The notes under the pieces were generated by a model, which did not search any database, was not told the DNA's origin, and worked only from the letters and a program-made list of their open reading frames with translations. A stretch of 64,000 nt of DNA from Alphaproteobacteria bacterium. GTDB lineage: Bacteria; Pseudomonadota; Alphaproteobacteria; Micavibrionales; Micavibrionaceae. Both the position numbers and the translations under genes were made by a program. The stretch's first letter is position 1; each line of letters opens with the position of its first letter. The stretch covers positions 248,001 through 312,000 of the forward strand of contig JAJFGU010000020.1 in NCBI GenBank assembly GCA_021775955.1. The letters are read 5' to 3'. Shown piece by piece: positions 37,007-44,979 of this stretch.

Positions 37007-37500
37007 CAAAAAACTTCACAAATTTTGTTCCGCTGATTGTTTTTTTGGCTCTGGTGATCGCCTTTGCCGCGCTTTTGCTCCGTCCAGAAAAAGCGGAGAT
37101 GATTTCTAAACCCCTGCCCGCTCTTTCTCTCGAAGGGTTAAAAGCTGAAGACCTCAAAGGCCCGGCCGTTGTTAATTTCTTCGCCAGCTGGTGCACGCCT
37201 TGCCGCGCCGAGCATAGTCTTTTGATTGAGCTAGCCGAAAATGATGTACCAATTTATGGTATTGCCTATAAGGACAAGAAAGCTGATATGAAACGGTATT
37301 TGGAAGATTTGGGAAACCCTTACACAAAGATTGGAGCGGACATCAAAGGCCGTGCTTTCATTGACTGGGGACTGACCGGCGTACCGGAAAGTTTTGTGAT
37401 TGATGGTGAGGGCCGCATTCGCTACCACCACGGCGGTGTGTTATTGCCGGAGGATATAAAACACACGATCCTTCCTTTAATAAAGGAGCTTAGCAAATGA
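37003..37500 (+). CDS. ccmG: Thiol:disulfide interchange protein CcmG/DsbE
   Basis: 165 residues from the ATG at 37003 (ATGA overlap with ccmF). A signal-anchor helix (VPLIVFLALVIAFAALLL) precedes a thioredoxin fold with the active site FFASWCTPCRAEH and the cis-Pro in GVPESFVID. It also has the acidic CcmG loop (IKGRAFIDWGLTG). It reduces apocytochrome c cysteines in the periplasm. The stop overlaps ccmH by four bases. Confidence 0.95.
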   Translation: MTKNFTNFVPLIVFLALVIAFAALLLRPEKAEMISKPLPALSLEGLKAEDLKGPAVVNFFASWCTPCRAEHSLLIELAENDVPIYGIAYKDKKADMKRYLEDLGNPYTKIGADIKGRAFIDWGLTGVPESFVIDGEGRIRYHHGGVLLPEDIKHTILPLIKELSK

Positions 37501-37910
37501 CGACAGCTTCTCATATCGTAGCATTACTCGTGGGAGCAATGTTGCTTTGCTTTTTACCCTCTCTTACCCATGCCTTCGTTAACCCGGATGAACAACTCTC
37601 CAACCCTGTCCTCGAGCAACGCGCACGTGATATATCCAAAGACATTCGCTGCCCGGTTTGCGGCGGCCAGACGATTGAAGGGTCCAACGCCGACGTCGCG
37701 CGCGATTTACGCCTTCTCATTCGTGAACGTCTTATCGAAGGCGATACCAATGAAGAAATTATAGATTACCTGCGCGCCCGCTACGGCGATGAAATTCTGA
37801 TGAACCCGCCGATGCTTAGAAGCACAACACTGTTATGGCTCGGGCCTTTTCTTGTTTTTATGTTGGGTGGCACAATCGCAGGCCACTTTATTCGAAAGGC
37901 TCAAAAATGA
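37497..37910 (+). CDS. ccmH: Cytochrome c maturation protein CcmH/CycL
   Basis: 137 residues. A signal sequence (IVALLVGAMLLCFLPSLTHA) is followed by a three-helix domain with RCPVCGGQTIEGSNADVARD. This holds the conserved C-x-x-C that reacts with apocytochrome disulphide. RYGDEILMNPP follows, then a C-terminal membrane helix. The short form lacks the TPR part, which is encoded by the next gene as a separate CcmI-like protein. Confidence 0.95.
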   Translation: MTTASHIVALLVGAMLLCFLPSLTHAFVNPDEQLSNPVLEQRARDISKDIRCPVCGGQTIEGSNADVARDLRLLIRERLIEGDTNEEIIDYLRARYGDEILMNPPMLRSTTLLWLGPFLVFMLGGTIAGHFIRKAQK

Positions 37911-38446
37911 CGACAATCGTAATAGCCGCTATCCTTTGTGCCATCTGCACGCTTTACTTAATTATTCCGATTGCAGCAAAGAACCGCTACAGCGCCCACG
38001 GCCTGATGGTGGCGCTGCCGTTATTATCGCTCTCGCTTTATTTGTTGCTCGGATCACCTGGCCTGCCAAGCGCGGCTGCCTTGTTTGAAAAAGATGAACT
38101 TAGAATCCAGGCACGCTCCATCGTCAAAGGGGAACTTAAAATGATGGAGGCCCTGTCCAAAGACCCGGAGAATGTCGATTTGATGCTGGCGCTCGGCTCC
38201 ATCCGTATTGCCGGCGATCGCTCTGAAGATGCTATCGGCATTCTAAAACACGCTCATGATTTGGACCCGGACAATGAGGATGTCAAACTGCAGCTTGGCG
38301 CTGCTTATTTTGTATCCGGCCTGTATGAAATGGAAGACAACAGGCGTGCACAGGCGCTGGAAGACTTTCGGGCAGCGTTAAAGATCGCGCCCGCCAATGC
38401 GCCTTACAAAAAAGATTTGAAAAATATTATTGAGACTTTGAAGTAG
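37907..38446 (+). CDS. ccmI: CcmI-like TPR protein
   Basis: 179 residues from the ATG at 37907 (ATGA overlap with ccmH). Two N-terminal membrane helices (IAAILCAICTLYLIIPIA; MVALPLLSLSLYLLLG) are followed by a periplasmic part with TPR-like repeats (PENVDLMLALGSIRIA, DNEDVKLQLGAAYFVSGLYE, RAQALEDFRAALKIAP). CcmI/CycH proteins hold the apocytochrome C-terminus for heme ligation. It is shorter than classical CcmI, so the match to CcmI is by layout and operon position. Confidence 0.8.
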   Translation: MTTIVIAAILCAICTLYLIIPIAAKNRYSAHGLMVALPLLSLSLYLLLGSPGLPSAAALFEKDELRIQARSIVKGELKMMEALSKDPENVDLMLALGSIRIAGDRSEDAIGILKHAHDLDPDNEDVKLQLGAAYFVSGLYEMEDNRRAQALEDFRAALKIAPANAPYKKDLKNIIETLK

Positions 38447-38447
38447 A

Positions 38448-39182
38448 CTATTTCCGCACCTTGCTGGCCGCCCTTAAATCAGCTTTACGCTTTTTGTGAT
38501 ATTTTGGGCATTTGGCGTTGACGGTTTCGTACTCCTCAAGACTGTCGAGCTCACGTTGCCGATCAATACGCTCCAGGTCCATCTTTTTAAATTCATGCTC
38601 GACAATTTGCGCGACGGTTTTTTGCATACGCTCGGCAATATGCTGAGCCGTCTCAGGCTTCACCGGCCCGGCAACAAAGCCGCGCTGTGATAATGCGGCA
38701 TAAACTTTCTTGCCCATAATTTTTGAATATTTATTGACGATCAGGCGATCGATATTCACATGTTTTTTCTCATGCCCAAGCACCGCCGCTTTCATACACC
38801 GGTCTTGCGCAACCTCCTGTGCAATCACAATGGTCGGATCAAGCTTGATGGTAATTTCTATCTTGTCATACCACAGACAAAGCGCATCCTTGTAACCCGG
38901 GGCCAAAGCATGATCAAGATGCACCATCGGCTTCATCTCAACGCCGCCGGACATAAAGCCTTGCGTTGCCGAAACACCGTGAAAGCCGTAAGGATCGATC
39001 GTATCGACACTATATTGCTGAAGGTCTTTCAGGCTTTGGGAATAATCATATATCGTCGCTTCGGCTTGCGGAATGATATTAATTTCTGCCGGTTTGGGCA
39101 GTTTACATACCGGCTGATGATGACCGCCGGAAGCTGCCAAAACCATAAGAGTGGATGCTGTTAATGGATCAATGCCTAACAT
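38448..39182 (-). CDS. Putative secreted HExxH-motif protein
   Basis: 244 residues. The N-terminus is hydrophobic and could be a short signal (PLTASTLMVLAASGG). The central AAVLGHEKKHVNIDRLIVNKY contains HEKKH, a zinc-protease-like HExxH motif followed by a downstream helix with acidic residues. The rest is charged helix ending in a basic tail. Similar proteins occur in alphaproteobacteria as hypothetical proteins; enzymatic activity is inferred only from the motif. Convergent with the ccm operon, with stops two bases apart. Confidence 0.6.
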   Translation of the reverse strand: MLGIDPLTASTLMVLAASGGHHQPVCKLPKPAEINIIPQAEATIYDYSQSLKDLQQYSVDTIDPYGFHGVSATQGFMSGGVEMKPMVHLDHALAPGYKDALCLWYDKIEITIKLDPTIVIAQEVAQDRCMKAAVLGHEKKHVNIDRLIVNKYSKIMGKKVYAALSQRGFVAGPVKPETAQHIAERMQKTVAQIVEHEFKKMDLERIDRQRELDSLEEYETVNAKCPKYHKKRKADLRAASKVRK

Positions 39183-39313
39183 AAATGCCCCTCGCTATAC
39201 GCCCATATTTTTTTGCACTAGATATATTATACCAAATAAGGTTAAAAGAGAGTAACTTTGGGCAGGGATTGAGCCTGTCAGGCCCTATTTATTTAAGAAA
39301 AAGAGGCACTTAT

Positions 39314-39595
39314 ATGTATATCATCGGCGAAATACTGAATCTGGTTATTCATCTTTATATCATGGTTATTATCGCTCAGGTGGCGGTAAGCTGGCTAATC
39401 GCCTTTGACGTTATCAATTCCGGCAACCCGCAGGCACAAAACCTCGTCAGATTGCTGCGGAAAATCACCGACCCGGTCTATAAGCCGATCCAGAAATATA
39501 TCCCGCCGATTGGCGGCATCGATATTACGCCGCTGGTGGTGATTATCGGCCTGTCCCTTCTGCAGCGCCTGATCGTACCGATTTTTTATTTTTAG
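39314..39595 (+). CDS. YggT family membrane protein
   Basis: 93 residues from the ATG at 39314; longer upstream starts are unlikely. Two hydrophobic helices ([39 protein letters not shown]) flank the conserved loop [24 protein letters not shown]. YggT proteins are small inner-membrane proteins linked to osmotic or turgor control and envelope growth. folD follows nine bases later on the same strand, a common pairing. Confidence 0.9.
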   Translation: MYIIGEILNLVIHLYIMVIIAQVAVSWLIAFDVINSGNPQAQNLVRLLRKITDPVYKPIQKYIPPIGGIDITPLVVIIGLSLLQRLIVPIFYF

Positions 39596-39603
39596 GGGTG
39601 AGC

Positions 39604-40440
39604 ATGACGCAAGTAATCGACGGAAAATCCATTGCAGCTGGACTGCGGGAAGAGCTGGCGCAGCAGGTCAAAGCCCTGCCCGCACAGCCCGGGTTGGCGG
39701 TTATTCTGGTCGGTGACAATCCGGCCAGCCATGTCTATGTGAAGAATAAAATCAAAGCCTGCGAACAGGTCGGTATTAAAAGCTTTGAATCACGTCTGCC
39801 GGCACAAGCCACACAAGCCGAAGTTGCCGTAGAGATACAGGCCTTTAATGACAACCCGTCTGTGCACGGCATTTTGATGCAATTGCCGGTGCCGGATCAT
39901 TTGAATTCTGACGATCTCATTCACCTGGTCAACCCTGCCAAGGATGTCGATGGACTAACCTTTATCAATATCGGCAAGCTGGTGGCGGGGGATGAAACCG
40001 GCATGGTGCCGTGCACGCCGCAAGGCTCCATGATTTTGATTAAATCTGTGGAGGAAAATTTAGGCGGGAAACACGCCGTGGTGATTGGAAGATCGTTATT
40101 GTTCGGCAAGCCAATGGCGCAATTGCTGCTGGCCGAGAACTGTACTGTGACAACGGCGCATTCGCGCACACAAAACCTCGATGAGGTTTGCCGCAGCGCC
40201 GACATTCTGGTTGCGGCGGTGGGAAGGGAAAAAATGGTCAAGGGCGACTGGATAAAACCCGGCGCGATTGTGATCGATGTTGGAATCAACAGAATGGAAG
40301 ACGGCAAACTCTGCGGCGATGTTGATTACGAAGCCGCTCTTGAGATCGCCTCCGCTATCACCCCCGTCCCCGGCGGCGTCGGCCCCATGACTATTGCCTG
40401 CTTGCTGAAGAATACGGTGAAAGCGGCCCAGAGCACTTAA
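39604..40440 (+). CDS. folD: Methylenetetrahydrofolate dehydrogenase/cyclohydrolase FolD
   Basis: 278 residues. The ATG at 39604 has AGGGGTG upstream, and a GTG six bases earlier is possible. Motifs: [15 protein letters not shown] (catalytic Lys), [27 protein letters not shown] and [15 protein letters not shown]. The C-terminal NADP site ends with [15 protein letters not shown]. It makes 10-formyl-THF in one-carbon metabolism, consistent with a need by purine synthesis (purH is in this window, unlinked). Confidence 0.97.
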   Translation: MTQVIDGKSIAAGLREELAQQVKALPAQPGLAVILVGDNPASHVYVKNKIKACEQVGIKSFESRLPAQATQAEVAVEIQAFNDNPSVHGILMQLPVPDHLNSDDLIHLVNPAKDVDGLTFINIGKLVAGDETGMVPCTPQGSMILIKSVEENLGGKHAVVIGRSLLFGKPMAQLLLAENCTVTTAHSRTQNLDEVCRSADILVAAVGREKMVKGDWIKPGAIVIDVGINRMEDGKLCGDVDYEAALEIASAITPVPGGVGPMTIACLLKNTVKAAQST

Positions 40441-40442
40441 AC

Positions 40443-40817
40443 TTAAGATGCCATCATTTGATAATAAATTAAAAACACTACGAAGATCGTGCCTACAATT
40501 AAAGTAACTCGAATTTTATCAGCTTTAAGTGGGTCATAACGTTGAATTTTCTTACCATGCCCATCGTGCACGCCCGTCTCTTTCGTACGCGAAAATCCAC
40601 GTGTTTTCGTCTCTATCAATACCTCTGTCTTTTGCTGCCCAACGCCAGAATCTTGGCCTTCAAGAATATCAGGAACACCATTTTTGTCCGCATCACGAGT
40701 AAGAGTCTCGAATAGATCACTGTGCTTTTCACGAACATCTTCGGGAACATCCTCAAGAGAATCGTAAGTAACCTCATCTATTATATATTTTTGTACTCTG
40801 TGCGTTGTAACTTTCAA
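40443..40817 (-). CDS. Small protein with C-terminal membrane anchor, unknown function
   Basis: 124 residues if read from TTG at 40817, which has GGGGAG upstream; a GTG at 40853 would overlap the icd stop. The N-terminal part is acidic with a conserved-looking EDVPEDVREKHSDLFE. An EF-hand-like loop (DADKNGVPDIL) suggests a possible calcium site. One C-terminal membrane helix (VTLIVGTIFVVFLIYYQMM) ends it, so it is probably tail-anchored. It follows icd by one base on the same strand. Confidence 0.6.
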   Translation of the reverse strand: MKVTTHRVQKYIIDEVTYDSLEDVPEDVREKHSDLFETLTRDADKNGVPDILEGQDSGVGQQKTEVLIETKTRGFSRTKETGVHDGHGKKIQRYDPLKADKIRVTLIVGTIFVVFLIYYQMMAS

Positions 40818-40818
40818 G

Positions 40819-42288
40819 CTACTCCCCTTGCGCCACGGTAAACCCTGGCTCACCGTCGAAGTTGTGCAACATCACAGATTTGGTAAAATTGAAGCCCGCT
40901 TCGTTCATATTGTTCATCAGCGCCAGAACTTGGGAAGTTTTTATCTCTTCATTTTCATTCGCAGCCATAAACCGCAGCCGCCAGTTATCGGCGCAGAATG
41001 TCCCCGGATTGCCATTGGGCCATACCTTGGTCCCGCGATTGGAAATCATCTGTAGCTTCAGATTATGATCAACCTCCAGACAATCACTCATCAGCCCCGC
41101 CAGATCATCGGCGGTACCGTCCCAATTGAGACCAACATCTACGCCGACACGAACTTTCGTCCGCTCAGGTTGTGATTCAAGTGGCGGCAATTTAATCCCG
41201 CCCGGAGGCGCTTTCGAATAATCAACCGTCTTTAAAGTCGAAGGATTTTGCCCCAGACGTTCAATCACAGCCGCAGAAAAATCGGCCGTACCCACTTTTT
41301 CCGTGCTCACGCCGCCATCTTCCTTGGAACGATAAATATCACCGGTATGAATGCCATCCTCAATCGTCTTGAGCCACGCATTATGCACCTTCGCCGCGAC
41401 GTCACCCTGACCGATATGCACCAGCATCTGAATGGCGCCAAGCACCAGCCCGGACGGATTGGCAATCTTTTGTCCGGCGATATCCGGCGCAGATCCATGC
41501 ACCGCTTCAAACATCGCAAAATCCGCACCTATATTACTCGACCCGCCAAGCCCCACAGAACCCGTCACTTCGGCCGCGACATCGGAAATAATATCGCCAT
41601 ATAAATTAAGCGTCACAATCACATCAAACATCTCCGGATGCGCGGCGACCTTGGCGGTGCCGATATCTACAATCATATGATCCTGTTCGATGTCCTTATA
41701 CTCCGCGCCAATCTCATTAAACACCTGATGAAACAATCCATCTGAAATTTTCATGATGTTGTCTTTGGTCATACAGGTCACTTTTTTACGCCCGTTTGCC
41801 CGCGCATATTCGAATGCATAGCGCACGATACGCTCACATCCCGGACGTGTGATAATCTTGAGCGACGCCATCACATCTTGTGACTGGCGATATTCAATCC
41901 CGCCGTATAAATCTTCCTCGTTCTCACGCACAATCACCAAATTCATATCCGGGTGATGGGTTTTCACATAGGGAGCATACGCCACGCAAGGGCGCACATT
42001 GGCAAAAAGAGAGCACTGTTTTCGGATGGTGACATTAAGCGATTTAAAACCCCCACCCTGCGGCGTCGTAATCGGCGCCTTCAAAAAAATCTTAGTGCGA
42101 TTGAGTGACTCCCATGCAGACTCATCGATGCCGTTTGCAACACCGCTTTTATAGACAGCCTCACCAATGGTAATTTCCTCAATGTCGAGCTGCGCGCCCG
42201 CCGCATCAAGGATTTTCAGGGTCGCGTCCATAATTTCTGGCCCAATGCCGTCGCCGCGCGCTACTGTAATAGGTGTTTTTGTGCTCAT
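40819..42288 (-). CDS. icd: NADP-dependent isocitrate dehydrogenase, long form
   Basis: 489 residues. The catalytic core starts ITVARGDGIGPEIM and has NLYGDIISDVAAEVTGSVGLGGS, the isocitrate/metal and coenzyme region, and VHGSAPDIAGQ. After about residue 335 there is a C-terminal extension of about 150 residues (TKVRVGVDVGLNWDGT...), as in Rickettsia and Thermus-type enzymes, longer than E. coli Icd (about 416). It converts isocitrate to 2-oxoglutarate in the TCA cycle. The start has GGAGATAT upstream. It fits with acnA in the same window. Confidence 0.92.
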   Translation of the reverse strand: MSTKTPITVARGDGIGPEIMDATLKILDAAGAQLDIEEITIGEAVYKSGVANGIDESAWESLNRTKIFLKAPITTPQGGGFKSLNVTIRKQCSLFANVRPCVAYAPYVKTHHPDMNLVIVRENEEDLYGGIEYRQSQDVMASLKIITRPGCERIVRYAFEYARANGRKKVTCMTKDNIMKISDGLFHQVFNEIGAEYKDIEQDHMIVDIGTAKVAAHPEMFDVIVTLNLYGDIISDVAAEVTGSVGLGGSSNIGADFAMFEAVHGSAPDIAGQKIANPSGLVLGAIQMLVHIGQGDVAAKVHNAWLKTIEDGIHTGDIYRSKEDGGVSTEKVGTADFSAAVIERLGQNPSTLKTVDYSKAPPGGIKLPPLESQPERTKVRVGVDVGLNWDGTADDLAGLMSDCLEVDHNLKLQMISNRGTKVWPNGNPGTFCADNWRLRFMAANENEEIKTSQVLALMNNMNEAGFNFTKSVMLHNFDGEPGFTVAQGE

Positions 42289-42448
42289 GGGAATATCTCC
42301 GCCTCAAAGAATAAAGGAAACGCAGTAGAGCTATCCTAGCACTATTTATCCTGAAATATAACGCTCTTTTAAGGCTGAATACGCTTATCTTCGCCGCTCC
42401 CTTACACATAAAACTTGCCTTTAGACGATTTTATGCTGATATAATCCT

Positions 42449-42829
42449 ATGATTGGACCGCACGAAGGAAAAGAACTGGAATTAATGCTGACAGGCGAGA
42501 AGAAACTGTCCATGTTTCACGACTCCATAATTGATGGTCAGGAAATTCCGGAAGATATTATCCCCGAAAACGCCTTTTCTACTCATGTAACAAAAGGCTC
42601 TATAAAACGTTTTTCTCAGAATATCCGTGCAGCTAAATCAGATGGTGTTATTCGTTATGTTTTCTTCACATTGCCTACAGAGGAATGGCGCGCAGAGTTC
42701 TTAATATGGCTCAAACAAAATACTTTGAAAAACGAAATGCCAAACGACAAAGCCCATGACATCCTTGTCGGCCAGCTTCTTGGCTATAGCGAAGAAGATA
42801 TCCAGGATTATTTGGCACAGTTAGATTAA
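42449..42829 (+). CDS. Small protein of unknown function
   Basis: 126 residues. It begins MIGPHEGKELELMLTGEKKL and has YVFFTLPTEEWRAEFLIWL in the middle. A perfect -10 (TATAAT, 42440-42445) with an extended TG sits only three bases before the ATG. The transcript may be nearly leaderless, or start at the ATG at 42488. The function is not known; the compact size and mixed composition suggest a soluble regulator or antitoxin-like protein, but nothing supports a choice. Its 3' end overlaps the convergent prophage gene by four bases. Confidence 0.55.
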   Translation: MIGPHEGKELELMLTGEKKLSMFHDSIIDGQEIPEDIIPENAFSTHVTKGSIKRFSQNIRAAKSDGVIRYVFFTLPTEEWRAEFLIWLKQNTLKNEMPNDKAHDILVGQLLGYSEEDIQDYLAQLD

Positions 42830-43173
42830 GTTTTAGAATCACAATCAGGACATAAGTCACCCTTGGAACCTCCATGCGGACCACCACATTGGGGACAACG
42901 GATTATTGGGCTTCTGCCAGGATCATCCTCATCCAACTCCTCATTCAGGCTAGAAAGAGTTTCGCCCATCGGTCTTATAACACCATCAACTTTTAATCCT
43001 TTTTTCTTTTGAAAACCTTCGATCGCCTTGAATAACGCTTCATCCGGATAAGGCGTTAATCCATAGTCCGGCACCTCAAAATGCCCCGTATCTAGCAAGG
43101 CATTTTTCACGGTAAAAACATCATCTAAATCTGCTGATCCGTCGCGCTGCAATGGTTTTTTTATCGTAATCAT
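42826..43173 (-). CDS. Peptidoglycan-binding-domain protein with C-terminal zinc ribbon
   Basis: 115 residues. The first 80 form a PGBD-like helical domain (DEALFKAIEGFQKKKGLKVDGVIRPMGET, given in parts: ALFKAIEGFQKKKG, DGVIRPMGET). A short acidic linker precedes CPQCGG and CPDC, two C-x-x-C pairs of a zinc ribbon. A similar GLIFPRGETVG block occurs in the product of 57221. AAGGAG lies before the ATG. It is the last gene of the phage block and probably serves cell-wall targeting; the zinc ribbon fusion is unusual. Confidence 0.65.
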   Translation of the reverse strand: MITIKKPLQRDGSADLDDVFTVKNALLDTGHFEVPDYGLTPYPDEALFKAIEGFQKKKGLKVDGVIRPMGETLSSLNEELDEDDPGRSPIIRCPQCGGPHGGSKGDLCPDCDSKT

Positions 43174-43196
43174 AATGGTTCTCCTTTTAAAAAATT

Positions 43197-43724
43197 TTAG
43201 TTCTTTCCTGAATTATTCCAGTAAATCGTCTCGTTATTTTGCAGCTTCTTGTCTTCACTGCGCTTGTAGACATAAATCCCGAGCACCGACAGCCCGATGC
43301 CCCAGATCGCACTGAGGCTGCTCATCGCATTCAGCACAATTCCGGCCCGCGCGGTATCAAACACTATCACATACGCAATACCAAACATCTGCGCCGCCCA
43401 GGTCACCGCCATGAGGTATCCAAAAGTCGGGCGCATGCGCCGCACGAATTTATCTTTTGATGCAATTTCGGCGCGCAAAGATTTGTTAATCTCGGAAATA
43501 TTCGCCGCGCGCTCTTCCAGCGCCATCTCATTCATTTTTTCGGTATGGCGATTGGCCTCGTTCATTTGCTCGGGCGTGATCTGGCCACGCCGGATAGCCT
43601 CATCAACATCGCGCAACGCCTTGGCCGCGCCGCGTGTCACCGGCGTATCGACGCTGCCCAGCGCCTCGGCCACAACATTGACCAAAATAGGCAAACCAAT
43701 TTTTGACAGTAATGCGGGAATCAT
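43197..43724 (-). CDS. 3TM phage holin (GTA-holin-like)
   Basis: 175 residues. It opens MIPALLSKIGLPILVNVVAEALG, then a charged helical part and two C-terminal membrane helices (YLMAVTWAAQMFGIAYVIVF; SSLSAIWGIGLSVLGIYVY). This matches the three-helix holin family found in alphaproteobacterial prophages and gene transfer agents (GTA_holin_3TM). It opens the inner membrane for the endolysin encoded just upstream (43737). ribosome site AGGAGAA precedes it. Confidence 0.75.
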   Translation of the reverse strand: MIPALLSKIGLPILVNVVAEALGSVDTPVTRGAAKALRDVDEAIRRGQITPEQMNEANRHTEKMNEMALEERAANISEINKSLRAEIASKDKFVRRMRPTFGYLMAVTWAAQMFGIAYVIVFDTARAGIVLNAMSSLSAIWGIGLSVLGIYVYKRSEDKKLQNNETIYWNNSGKN

Positions 43725-43736
43725 GATGTTTTCTCC

Positions 43737-44216
43737 TTATAATATGCGGTAAAAAATGTGATGGCCGATTTCGGCTGTCGGTTTTTCGCCACGCGACCAA
43801 TAGGGCGTTATACCTTTTGCATGATAATGCGTAGCGCCCCCGCTCAAATCATCCAGCGCGCCCATAATCGCCCGCTTGGCCATCCGCAGCGCCGTGGCGA
43901 AATACAAATCGCTTTCATCAACGCTTTGCAGCTTTCTAAAATTCGGATCACTGCGGTTCCAGCACGAAAACTGATACGGCTTCTGGCACACCTGAATAAT
44001 GTTATTGCCCCACCAATACCGCCCGCGCTTATCGGACTCTGCAACGCGGTTCAGCACAACACAGGCCACAGCCTGCATCCCGGCGGTGCCTTCGCCGCGC
44101 GCCTCACCCCATAATGTACGCGCCAAAACATCGGCTTCGACTTCACGGTAAAAGGCATGAGAATTCTCTTTGGACTCGCACTTGGAGTCCAAAGCAATCA
44201 GCTTTGGTTTCTTCAT
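43737..44216 (-). CDS. SleB/Hydrolase_2-type cell wall hydrolase (endolysin)
   Basis: 159 residues, no signal peptide. The catalytic domain is recognisable by ARTLWGEARGEGTAGMQAVA, with the active-site Glu, followed by VVLNRV, a Trp/Tyr-rich middle (KPYQFSCWNR) and THYHAKGITPYW near the end. Such domains are N-acetylmuramyl hydrolases or lytic transglycosylases. With the holin downstream it forms a lysis pair. A hairpin at 44239 lies just behind its start. Confidence 0.85.
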   Translation of the reverse strand: MKKPKLIALDSKCESKENSHAFYREVEADVLARTLWGEARGEGTAGMQAVACVVLNRVAESDKRGRYWWGNNIIQVCQKPYQFSCWNRSDPNFRKLQSVDESDLYFATALRMAKRAIMGALDDLSGGATHYHAKGITPYWSRGEKPTAEIGHHIFYRIL

Positions 44217-44238
44217 CGATTTTTCCTTTTCAAAAAAA

Positions 44239-44264
44239 CGTCATCCCCGTGAAAACGGGGATCT
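44239..44264. repeat. Small GTCATCCCCG palindrome
   Basis: CCCCGT and ACGGGG pair around a GAAA tetraloop inside CGTCATCCCCGTGAAAACGGGGATCT. It shares the GTCATCCC start with the repeats at 6845 and 54806. It sits between the endolysin gene and the preceding gene. Confidence 0.6.
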
Positions 44265-44294
44265 GGTTAATTCTAAGTCTGGTTTTTGCTTGTT

Positions 44295-44609
44295 TTAGTT
44301 TTTGGAGGCCGCTTCGGCCTTAAGCGCCGTACGATCAAGCTTGGCTTCGATACGCAAAAGATGCTGGGTCAAACGCTCTTCGAGATCACGCAGATCATTA
44401 TGAGAGGCATAATTTTTGGCGACCTCCAGCTTGAAACCATTGAGGCCCTCACGCAGTTGATTGGAACGGCGCTCGAGCAAATCCTGCACATGACCGACGG
44501 CCTGCTCGCCATCGCGGCGCGTCCGCCAGATCAACCAGAACAACCCGCCCATAGCCGGCAGATCAAACACCGTAATCCACCATATAAGGTCTTGAGATAT
44601 AAGATTCAT
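44295..44609 (-). CDS. Phage small membrane coiled-coil protein (spanin- or holin-associated)
   Basis: 104 residues from the ATG at 44609 (AAGGAAAACC upstream). One N-terminal helix (LIWWITVFDLPAMGGLFWLIW) is followed by a charged coiled coil (LRDLEERLTQHLLRIEAKLDR). This fits i-spanin-like or holin-helper proteins that lie between TerL and the lysin in T7-like gene orders. No sequence family is recognised, so the role is inferred from position and layout. Confidence 0.6.
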   Translation of the reverse strand: MNLISQDLIWWITVFDLPAMGGLFWLIWRTRRDGEQAVGHVQDLLERRSNQLREGLNGFKLEVAKNYASHNDLRDLEERLTQHLLRIEAKLDRTALKAEAASKN

Positions 44610-44630
44610 TTGGTTTTCCTTATTATTTTG

Positions 44631-44659
44631 TTGACTGTTGCCATAATGACTGGTATGGT
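44631..44659 (+). promoter_or_regulatory. Sigma70-type promoter of the small plus-strand moron gene
   Basis: TTGACT (44631-44636), a 17-base spacer and TATGGT (44654-44659) lie 28 bases before the ATG at 44688. The spacer is ideal and the -35 matches five of six consensus bases. Confidence 0.6.
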
Positions 44660-44687
44660 CCTTTTGAAATTGACAAAGGACAAAAAA

Positions 44688-44972
44688 ATGACCAAACAAC
44701 TGACATTTGAAGAGGCTAAGGATAAAGCCATTAGCTTTCTAAAACCTATTTTAGAAGAAGCAAATAAAATCTCTCCTTTAAGATTCTACAAAAAAAGCAA
44801 TGGCGAAATATGCTTTTCAGACTCTAGGTCATCTACAACATTCACTATGGCATTTGGCCTCACAAAACTTTTTACAGATACAGCCATAGAAAAACCTGAG
44901 ATACCTCCTGCAAATGAAGTCTTAGGTAGGGCAATATCAGAAGCTGGAATTGAATTTACAAAAGAAAACTAA
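44688..44972 (+). CDS. Small moron gene of unknown function
   Basis: 94 residues, on the strand opposite to the phage block. AAAGGA precedes the ATG. It reads MTKQLTFEEAKDKAISFLKP at the start; Ser/Thr-rich strands follow in the middle. No motif is recognised. It sits between the spanin-like gene and TerL, with its own promoter, and its 3' end is seven bases from the TerL stop. These traits are typical of a moron. Confidence 0.6.
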   Translation: MTKQLTFEEAKDKAISFLKPILEEANKISPLRFYKKSNGEICFSDSRSSTTFTMAFGLTKLFTDTAIEKPEIPPANEVLGRAISEAGIEFTKEN

Positions 44973-44979
44973 TTATTTT

